From assembly GCA_019454045.1 (NCBI GenBank), contig SKCR01038130.1, positions 1 to 64,000 of the forward strand: DNA of 64,000 nucleotides, in the 5' to 3' direction. Source of the stretch: Zanthoxylum bungeanum. Its lineage: Eukaryota; Streptophyta; Magnoliopsida; Sapindales; Rutaceae. Numbering within the stretch: the stretch's first letter is position 1; the number at the start of each line of letters is the position of its first letter. The position numbers and the translations under genes were made by a program. Under the pieces are notes generated by a model. It did no database searches and was not told the DNA's origin. It saw only the letters and a list, made by a program, of their open reading frames with translations. Positions 54,824-64,000 of the stretch are shown piece after piece.

Positions 54824-56340
54824 ATCTCCCACTTGGCACATAGCCAGTCACTCAAGTGTCCCACACCCGAACTATGTACGGTTCGCTCAAATTGCTGAGG
54901 AAAGGTTTTCGTCAGCGGATTTGTTTGATTATCGTTTGACGCGATTTATACGATCATCACATCGCCACAATGTATGATCCGAACGAATCAGATGATATAG
55001 AAGTATATATCTGGATCTTCGATGAGACCTTTAATTCCTTAGCATGTGCTGACGTCTAGCTCAGCTGCTAACAGAACTATATCTAATCTAATTAGATTTA
55101 TTTTCGATCTAAATGGCTTCTTTTGCTGCCTCAGCTGCAGCAATAATCCGTATTTGTTGTTTATTCGGCAACAGTTATCTTGCTCGGAATATTTCCAGCT
55201 CACTGTCCCAGTGTTCAAACTTAATAGTACCGTATTATTTAATCGTTTGGAATTAACTTGCGCAGTGATCCCTATCACTTCAAGTTCTCCTTCTCCATAG
55301 TTTAAGATAGCATCTTTAGTTCTCTGAGATACTAACAGATGTTCTTAACTTCAATCCAGTGACTATCACTTGGATTGACCTGATCGTGACTCCATATGCT
55401 TGAAGCGTATGAGACACCAATACAAGTACATTTTAAATGTACAATTTCTCTGAGAGTGTTAAACTCCAAATCTATCCCAGTAGATCTTTATTCCTTGAAT
55501 AAAGGTTGTTACTCCCCAGAATTCTACGGAGAGAATTTCTATGAAAGCCAAGCTTTCATCAATTGCTATATGGGAATTTAACTGTCAGTGCGCTCTCCCA
55601 CTAACCTCCTTATATACACAAGAATTATTTCGTTTTGATTCAAATCATAAACCATTATGATTATTTCAAAACGACAGTTCCAAGAACCTTACCTTTGCAT
55701 TAATCCAACATGGATCGAATAACACGCAAACCTCGTTTGTTGGTTATACAAAATCGTCAGGATGTTGTAAACATCCTCCAAAAGGTTTCCTTTTCAGGAA
55801 ACCGATTTTGATCTATAACTGACACATTTCATAAATGAAATACGCAGTTATCAACAAGCATCTTCAAAATGGATTTACCATGGCACAGGTAAAAGGTTGA
55901 ACCGTTATTAACACAATGTTGATAACGATACCTTCCGTCAAAAGCCCAGCTTTGTACGTTGAAATGTTGCCTTCCATGTATGTCTTCCTTGAAGACGTTT
56001 AATGTACCAACAGGCACAATGCCTTGTGGTACAACAACTAGTATCCAAAATAGTTGTTATACATGGAATCCATTTCGGACTCATGGCACTTTGCCATAAT
56101 AGGGAGTCGATACCTCGTATCACTTCCTCAAAACGTAGTCGGTGGATATACCTTCATAAGATTGACATCTTTATGAGGTTAGATCAGAAACCCATACCTA
56201 GGTTGTTTTCTGACTCTATCTGATCTACAAGTTCTTGTGTATTTGAAGATTAATGGTACAGATTCATTTAGATGAACTGTTTGTGTTCCATTAAGGACTT
56301 CATGCCTTGAACAGTATTACTCCGATTTTCATCGAGTATC
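54824..56340 (-). pseudogene. pol: Copia F RNase H and reverse transcriptase remnant
   Basis: After the polypurine tract (54824-54845, GTGCCAAGTGGGAGAT on the minus strand) this region is collinear with the pol ends of A and B. Fragments such as WQSAMSPKWIPCI, HGRQHFNVQSWAF and RYRYQHCVNN (55830-56120) are decayed versions of the A segment at 14588-14376. No catalytic box survives. Confidence 0.75.
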
Positions 56341-57600
56341 ACTATCCTCCCACTGACCACTGCATATCGGTATTCCTCTCTGGAAAAACCGCATGGTGAG
56401 CAACAATCACATTGTTCTCATGTGAGATTTATAAGTACTATACTTATGGTTTCCCTTAGGATAACCTATATTGGCACTTATCAATTTGGGTATTTTAGTT
56501 TGGTATCATCCAAACGTTATGCCTGGCATACCCAAATTATCAGGAATGAGAAACCCCGTTTCTTTCCTATTCATATCCTATATGATATCTGTCAAACAGA
56601 TTTATATGGAACCTTATCTAAATAAGTTTTGCACTGTTAATACATATCCTATTGAAGGAAACAGTAGCTCAGAGCGACTCGTGATAAACCTTATCATGTC
56701 CAACAAAATTCGGTTTTTAGTTCGGACACACCGTCTAACTGACGTGTCTCGGGAGGAGTCCTTATTGAAAGAATACCGTACTCTTTCATGTACGTATGAA
56801 ACTTACTGCTTAAGTATTTTCCATTACGGTCTTACCGTGGCGGAATAATACTATAGCCGATCTGTTTATTTACTTCGTGTCGAAACTTTAAAGTTTCCGA
56901 TTTGTGTTCTTCAAAAGATACACATAACCATAACGTGATGCCACATCCGTTAAGGTCACGAAATATTCATGTTCACATCTAGCCTAGCTAGATATGGGCC
57001 CCACTTACTTCACCATATATAGGGCTAACAGATCGGTGGCCCTTTTACTATTACCAAGTAAATAGTATTTTAGGTACTTTACCTAATAAACTAGATTCGC
57101 AACCTTATTTGAATAGTCAAATCAGTCCTAGTACCCACTCTTCAAAAGTGGGATATACGAGTCTCGTTTAATGTGTCCCAGACAACAATGCCACAAATAA
57201 GCCTCTATTGATCAAATCAATTTGAGCTATTTATTTGTCATTTTTATATGTTTGAGATTTTATTATATTCAAAATATAAATTCTGTTATTCACATCTAAT
57301 GTGTTTATCTCAGTATCATCTTTATATAATAAAACACTTTAGTGTTCTAGAATATAAAGGTTTATCCGCAACGGATTAAACACTGATATAGAGATAATGT
57401 CTCTAGTCAAACTAGTTACATAATAACATTTCCTAATTTAAGTACATACCCAAAGGGTAGTTCCTAAACTTAGGTATCTACGGTCGAAACAGCGACTTTC
57501 GTCCCGTTTCCGATTCGCAGAGAAATCTAGGCTTGAAGTCAGTATCCAGCTCATAGCGGATTCTGAACATCAATACATATTTTTATGTACCACACTAAGT
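56341..57600 (-). pseudogene. pol: Copia F integrase, pre-integrase and protease remnant
   Basis: On the minus strand a decayed protease reads RIGNGTK..V and LPFGYVLKL (about 57430-57560), then VTSLTRDIISISVFNPLRINLYI (57350-57430). A GAG-pre-integrase-like WHCCLGHI and SYIPLLKSG follow at about 57100-57210. Integrase is expected at 56350-57000 but only fragments are readable. The plus-strand ORFs at 56422-56848 are shadows. Confidence 0.6.
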
Positions 57601-60560
57601 ATTTAAAATCCAATTTCAATACTAGTAGTGAACATAACTTTGACAAATATTTTTAAAGTTAGAGCCTCGCCCTTTCTTTAATTCCTTCGTGTCTTCCATA
57701 TCCAAATGGTAGTCACTTTGGGATATGTCAATTATCTTTTCAATTTTCACAAACCTTTGGCCAAGCCTTGGGTTTTAGAATATCGAAATGATGTGCACCT
57801 TGTGCAACTAGCCCAATTGCAAACTTTGACTTTTCTCCATTAGAATAGTCAATTAATTCACCAAGAATTATTAATTGCAATTTTAATACCTTTTAAATCT
57901 AAAGATATATTTATTGACAAGTATATTAAATTAAGCACTAAAGTCATCATCACATAAATCTTCCAAAGATTTTATGCTCTACTTATTTGCTTAATTAGGG
58001 CCTAGATATACAAGTTTTTATCCAAAAGTAACCTATTATTAATTCCCAATGAAAATAAATCATTTAAAACATTTAATCCAAGGATTATATATTTTAAATA
58101 TCAACTTTTCAATTATTTCTTGATTTCAATAGTCCAACTATTTAATCAATTTATAAGGTACTATTATTATAATGATTACAATAATCCAATTATTAATCAA
58201 CTATAATTTTAATTCAATTATATTGATTACTATAATCCAATTATAAAATCAACTATTTATCGAATGAGTTTGTATATAGTCCAACTATATATATATATTT
58301 AAAACAACATAAATATTAGTCCAACTAATACTTTTGTTAATATGACGAGTAAAATATAGATGAGCGCGTTTAGCGAGTATTCGAACGAATGTTGCAAATA
58401 CAATACTTGCCTCCCACTATTTTTCGTCGAGCCTCTAACCCTCTGTCGAGTACTCGGTAAACCGTGTTTCCTAGTGGGCTAGGATCCCCGTTAAATATCA
58501 CACACATCTTGACTTTGGCCAACAAATTGTATGATAATTAACTAGGTGATCTCGAAGATCAATTGGATCTCATCCAACTCCTAAATCCAGTAGGTGGACA
58601 CATCCAAGTCCCAAACATATATCTAATATATGCCTATATCGAATATATACCCTAACCTTTTTCTCTGAATCAACTAGGCCTTGGCTTTGGCACAACAAAC
58701 CTAGTGATCCCAGTCAAGCGCGGACCCATTGACATGGAAGCTTCGTAATCAATGTCAATGGACAAGAAGTGGTCTTGACTTTGGCCAACAAACCACAACT
58801 TGGACACGACACCGATATGGAACAAAGCCTCGTGATTAAAACACATCTTCGACGGACAAGGGCTTGACTTTGGCCAACAACCTCTGCCAATCTCGGATCT
58901 TGAGCAAAATCAAGAATCTCAATGGAAGGAAAATAAACGCTTGATATTTAACGAGGTTTTTCGCGTGCAAATTGGCTACCAATTTAATTATCTCTTTGTT
59001 AAGGTCTCATCATCATACACCCTTAAACATGCATTCTAAATACATAATAAAGCGAGTATGAAAATAAATAATAATGATATGCGGATGGATACTTTACATT
59101 GATCCTAGATCAAATCTCTCACTTTCTCACTCAAGCTAGCACTTGTATTACTTCTACCCGTTACACTAACTACTTCTAAGAAACCTCATTTACATGGAGG
59201 GGAATAGGTGAGAAGAGAATACAAAGAGAATGAAGGTGATAAGGCTGGACACGCAGGTCCAATTTAATAAATCGAATTTATTACAACAATTTCTAAAATT
59301 GCCCCACCCGACTATATCCATCTGATATACATTATTCATACAACACAACCACGTATTCACACATATAATCATGCTATCAATCAATCTAATCAAATTAATT
59401 AATCTGATAATTAAGTGATCATCCAATGTTCAAACAACGATTTGATTTTGTTCGAGTCAAACTCGTTTTTGCGAATAAGTACTTAAAGTACGAATTCATG
59501 AATTAAATTAAACTACATTATTAAATCTAATTTAACATGTATTTAATACAATTCACTATTCAATTCTAATTAAAATATACACTTTTATTAATAAACCTTT
59601 TACGATTTAAATTCCAATTTAATCGTAACGCGTCTCAAAGACCGATTAACGTCCAACGTCAATTCAATTAAAGTCCAATGGGCTTTTAATTGATTTCTTA
59701 AGGCGTGGACTTTTGGTCAACTCGGGTCAAACCGATAACCAAAGTCCAATCCGGGATTTACCCCATAAGCCCATAAATCAATCTTGGCCCATTAGGCCCA
59801 TTGAACTTAAAGGTTCATTAGTCGCATTTGGGCTTTATGGTTAAGGTTTTGGGCCCAATTGGATCCAATCCACTTGGCCTAAACCCAACTTATAAAATCA
59901 AGCCCAATAGGCCCAATTACAACATTAGAAGCCCAATATCAAAAATAGGCCCTAATAATTAAATTCAAAAAATCCAATTTTCCAATTTAATTACCAAAGT
60001 GTATTACATGATCAATTACCCAATCAACATTTCTAAAACATGAATTTACATAATTAATCATGGTCATTTTCATCAATGGTGTCCAACACAAATTAATCAA
60101 AAATCAAACCCATTCAACATGCTATAGGTCTCGGCCAAGGGAGGGATTTTTATCCGATTCGAATTCAATCCAATTAATTTCACAATCGATATTAAATCCT
60201 TATCCAAATGATTTCCAACACATCCATTATCAAAAATCAAAATTACCAGACTTTATTAAGGCATAATCAATTCGGCCAAGGGGAAAAAATTAGGGATTTA
60301 TGTTCAATTCAAAATTCAATCCAATTGACCTTAAATTAACATCATCCTAAATGATTCTAATTCATCTAATGAATCAATATCAAAAATTCCAAGAATTAAA
60401 ATTTCCTTTAAATTCGACCAACATCAATATTTTGGGGAAAATTGGTCCAACCAAAATGAAATTAAACATGTTATAAGCATACTTAAACAATCAATTTATT
60501 CAAATCATGATCAACAAACATTTACCCAAATTTTAAGCCCTACATTTTTCATGCTTGAAC
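57601..60560 (-). other. Long interior of F without recognisable gag
   Basis: About 3 kb of AT-rich sequence between the primer site and the protease. I find no gag core or CCHC knuckle in any frame. It contains diverged repeats of CTTGACTTTGGCCAACAA at 58508, 58774 and 58863, with a variant at 58680, and a CAAGCCCAATAGGCCCAATT-rich segment at 59760-59960. It may be a decayed gag region or a replaced leader. Confidence 0.6.
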
Positions 60561-60578
60561 CTAGGCTCTTGATGCCAT
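60561..60578 (-). other. Primer binding site of F (initiator tRNA-Met type)
   Basis: Minus strand ATGGCATCAAGAGCCTAG starts directly at the LTR end. It resembles TGGTATCAGAG, the usual Copia site. Confidence 0.75.
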
Positions 60579-62671
60579 TGTTGGTTATTATCTAGGTCCC
60601 AAGATCAAACAAGCAATGAAAACATTGTGTGAACACATCAACGGAGGAAGCGGAATACTCACATCGATCGGTTGAGTCGATTTGGAGACGAATCAAGGCC
60701 AAATAGCCACTGCCAAGGACGCCAAACTGCTACAGTTCACTGCCTCCATTTTCATAATTTTGAGTGACGAAACGGAGCTCCAAGCCTCGTCCGACGGATC
60801 CCGGCTCATGGTCGAACCTCCCTACCACCTTCGCAAGACTCGTAAGTGTGCTAGCACTTGGATTTCCACCATGAAAATCCACTCTTGCTTCCCTATATGT
60901 CACGCCATTTCTGGTTCAAAACCAGTGAAGAAAAATGGTTGTTTTGGCGTGAGGAGAAAAGAGAAAATTGAGAGAGAAAAAAAGTTGTTAAGTTATTACA
61001 AAAGTGGTATAACATTTGTTTATATATTTTCCAAAAATAATAAATGTTTTTACCATTTAATTTGCTTTCAAAAAACAAATTAAATCAATTGTAATGACTT
61101 TGAGTGTTCCACACTCTAAAGTCAAAAGTCCATCACAAGTCCATCAAGTCACATCTACTTTAATAAAGTGACATGTTGTCAAGTCACATCACTCAAAGTG
61201 ACAAGTGATTTGACGCTTGATGCGACTAATGATTTGACGCTGATGCGACTTGCGATGCCGCACTCGAATTCGAAATACGAATGCGCTCGCAATCACACTC
61301 GGGCTCGGGTTTGCTAATTCTAAATTAACGATTTTTCTGTCGCGTCGTAATTAAATGATTACGCCTAGCGAATTCACTATTCACGTCGCTAACGAATTAA
61401 TTCTAAATTAATTCGTTCGCCCGAATTAAAATCTAATTTTAATTCCGCGTCGAAATCTAATTTCGTTTAATATATCGAATATATTAATTTACCGATTAAT
61501 TCAAAATTAATCGTTATCTCTCTATAGACGATATTTTATCTTAGATAAAATATCTCCGTAATTAATCCTAGATTAATTTTCTCTCTCTTCTATATAATCC
61601 CATATTATACAAGAGTGCGAGTTATGCGTCATCGGTGGATTATCGGGAAGCGACCCATGAGATCCCCGGATAAGTTGGCAGTAAATACGGTCGTCGGAAT
61701 ATCCGAATCACGTACGTACCAAGTACAATGTTCTACCGATTTACGAGACAAGGTCGACTCCTAGCAAAGCACCAAGTCTTCCCAATTCTCCGGACATATC
61801 CATTTAAGAATATTAAGATCTGTTATCAAGCGTAGTATACGATTGTATTGTGTGTATCGGCCCAGTATCGGATAGTCACGTCCTAGGGCTGGGGCTGGAT
61901 AAGTGTCTGCCCCGTCCGAAACACATATCGGATGTCTGGTAACATAGTCTCTATAATCGGATATTTATGACCTGGTCACAATATCCCGATTGGATGCGCA
62001 TCACTCAAGAGCACTAGTACCGTATCCTGCGTGACATCATCTCCACTATGACTGAAGTGATACTTCCGTCTCGACATCACACCCAATACACTACGACTCT
62101 CTGATAAACCCAGAAGTGGTGTACGCAGAACCGGTTAAAGTCCTGTACCACCAAGACCAAAGTCTATCGATTATCGTAAGTATTAGCGATGTAAGTCTCA
62201 GGTTAAGACTATACACACCTACCTTGAATTCGGCCTCCCATAGACACATAGTCATAATACCAATGGGATTCCGAGGGGTCTATCCAGAGCGAAGCTATTT
62301 CCCGTACCATCGGTGAAACACGACCTCTTATCGTACTTGCATAAGTATCCGATACTTATATATATGAGAACTATGCCGTTGTGCCCTCACAACGCACACA
62401 AGTGTAATACTAGCCTATTTTGCATTATCGATGTCCAGTCTCGATAATACTCCGGCTAGGGATTTTTAATGATTAATCCTTCGGGGACTGATACTGTCTC
62501 ATATCATTCTCAATCCAGGAACTAATCATAGGGACCTCTCTTCATTTATATATATCTATGGTGATCTAATCACAATTGATGAGAGTGCAATTTCCTTGTA
62601 ACATAGTTAATTTGCTACAACAACACAATGATCTGTGCAAATAGTGACGCTATGGGTCATTTTGTCCAACA
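60579..62671 (-). repeat. 5' LTR of F
   Basis: 2093 bp, TGTTGGTTATTATC to TTTGTCCAACA, then the duplicated CCTCC. Confidence 0.95.
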
Positions 62672-63227
62672 CCTCCATTTGGTGAACCTGTGGATCCAAT
62701 ATTGCCTTGCATGCTAAGAGTTTCCATGAATTTGCATATATGATCCAACTTGGCATTCATTGTTGTGTTGGCTCCAACTTTGTAAGTTCCTGCAATTCGT
62801 TGGATCATGCTCATTTCTGTTAGCCACAAAGAATTATTGTTGGACATTTCTTCAATTAGGTCCCAGGCATAATCGTCTCCTTTTGCCATTAAAGCTCCTC
62901 CAGCAGCAGCATCAATTGTGGTTCTCATCAATCCAGAAAGTCCATTGTAGAAGGTTTGGACTTGTAGCCACTTTGCAATCTCATGGTGAGGACATTCTCT
63001 AAGAAAATCCTTGTATATTTCCCATGCTTCGCAGAGGGATTCCGAGTCATGTTGTACAAAATATGTAATGTCATTCCTCAACTTTGCAGTTCTGGCTGGG
63101 GGAAAGTACTTTGTAAGAAATTTGGTGGCTAGAGTGTTCCAAGTTTTGATGGAACCTGCTAGTAGTGAATGTAGCCAAGCCTTAGCTCTGTCTTTCAAGG
63201 AATATGGAAAAACATACACTCTCATTG
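62672..63227 (-). pseudogene. gag: Gag N-terminal part of L3
   Basis: Open on the minus strand from 63225: MRVYVFPYSLKDRAKAWLHSL, ATKFLTKYFPPARTAKLRNDI, LCEAWEIYKDFLRECPHHEIAKW, FYNGLSGLMRTTIDAAAGGALM and IAGTYKVGANTTMNAKLD. It runs up to the Copia F target site. The first 120 or so gag codons, the leader and the primer site are missing: at 63224-63231 the gag frame passes directly into LTR sequence. The apparent start codon at 63225 is an internal Met. Confidence 0.9.
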
Positions 63228-64000
63228 ATTGTTGATTGGATGGTGATTTTTGTCTGAAAACAAGTAAATAAAACAGTGCGAAAGTAAATTAAAGGAAAAA
63301 TCAATATTAAGTAACTATCTAGGGTTGTGAATTCTTCCAATATCTTTTAAAGATGAAGTGATTATCTCATGAATGTGTAATTTATTGGTTTATTAACCTG
63401 GAACATGAAATTATGCAAAAGCCTCTTCCGATAGTCAGATGCAAACACTCAGTATAACCCAATTAATCATATTCATATGTTAACCAAGTTACCTGAGTTA
63501 ATTAAAATTAAGTTCCAATTATCGCTACCCCGTCCGACAGGTATATTCCTATCATGTAAGGAAATCTATTAAGGGTTTTCTATCCTTAAGTGAGATCGTG
63601 AGCTACTGAGTCTAAGGCTGAAACCTAAAATCTCTTTTCCAAGTTCATTTTAAGTTTACCAAATCAATCTTACGAATAGCCAGTTAACAAGAAGCATTTG
63701 GACTAAGGCTCAATAAATAAACCCTTTATATTACCTAAAACATAAAATTACCACTTATAAATTGGTGATATTGGAATTCATCACAACCCTAGATACGAGG
63801 TTTAGTTACCACACATATCTAAGAATAATAAAGACATAAATAAAGTAAATGACATAAAGTAAAAACTGGAAATTAAATAGATAAATAAACAATAAAAGAA
63901 AATGATGGAGGTTAGAGGATCCACTTTTATTACTTCTAATTTAGATATCTCTCTTATTATAATATATAAACTTTGCATGACGGTACCAACCGACCATAAA
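63228..64000 (-). repeat. 5' LTR of L3, partial
   Basis: Collinear with 43044-43810 of the 3' LTR (TGATTGTTGATTGGATGGTGA at the start, GGTACCAACCGACCATAAA at the window end). Its terminal ~120 bp next to the primer site are deleted together with the gag start. It continues past the window. Confidence 0.88.

Larger units (their letters stand above)
52736..62671 (-). mobile_element. Full-length Copia element F inserted in L3 gag
   Basis: 9936 bp with LTRs 52736-54823 and 60579-62671 and a perfect CCTCC duplication (52731-52735, 62672-62676). The polypurine tract AAGTGGGAGAT next to the left LTR and the primer site at 60561-60578 put it on the minus strand. The LTRs differ at only a few positions, so insertion was recent, yet pol is decayed and gag is not recognisable. 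Confidence 0.95.
42738..64000 (-). mobile_element. LOG-carrying Athila-like element L3 with nested insertions
   Basis: Minus-strand copy of the L family: 3' LTR 42738-44816, 3' UTR, LOG, Cys-rich ORF, integrase, RNase H, reverse transcriptase, protease and gag, then the 5' LTR from about 63228 to beyond the window. A SINE, a solo LTR and the Copia element F are inserted within it. It is the only copy here that retains traces of the whole integrase. Confidence 0.9.

Noticed and set aside
56422..56848. Plus-strand ORFs of 60-125 codons in F
   Set aside because: They lie antisense to the decayed Copia integrase region and show no recognisable domain.

Overview
This window is repeat-dense nuclear DNA of a flowering plant, most likely a eudicot. 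The evidence is Athila-like Ty3/Gypsy elements primed by tRNA-Asp, Ty1/Copia elements with an initiator tRNA-Met-type primer site, a Tat/Ogre-type element, a tRNA-derived SINE, a plant mobile domain pseudogene with GT-AG introns, and intronless copies of the plant cytokinin-activating enzyme LOG. I see no intact host gene, no rRNA or tRNA gene and no CRISPR array. Essentially every base belongs to nested transposons, and every coding region carries at least one break.

Layout. 1-~9510: Athila-like element L1 (+), with the end of its 5' LTR, PBS, gag-pro-pol, an extra Cys-rich ORF, a captured LOG gene, 3' UTR, PPT and a truncated 3' LTR. ~9511-11271: gag-protease remnant of another Gypsy family (+). 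11272-~18150: two related Copia 3' halves (A and B, -). 18155-18435: scrap of L-family LTR. 18440-19980: plant mobile domain pseudogene (-). ~20430-42737: Copia element C (-), whose LTR is split by an 18.5-kb Tat/Ogre-like non-autonomous element E (21749-40262, target duplication TTGAC). E in turn contains L2, a second LOG-carrying element (27046-31958, duplication GTGCC), and D, a gag-only Athila-like element (34293-40057, duplication CTTTG). 42738-64000: third LOG-carrying element L3 (-), itself interrupted by a SINE in its LTR, a 581-bp solo LTR in its integrase (duplication GGCCC) and a full-length Copia element F in its gag (52736-62671, duplication CCTCC).

The main point of interest is the L family. 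At the position downstream of integrase where Athila elements often carry an env-like ORF, all three copies carry or retain parts of an unrecognised Cys-rich ORF and a LOG-like phosphoribohydrolase without introns. The LOG product ends in a basic patch plus LDLNL, an EAR-type motif, in all three copies. Each copy is inactivated by different lesions, so an intact master copy presumably existed or exists elsewhere. L2 also has an LTR U3 packed with G-box and TGACGTCA motifs, bracketed by GCGTCGCGACGC palindromes.

Boundaries given as approximate could not be fixed without alignment. All family assignments come from reading motifs, not from database searches.
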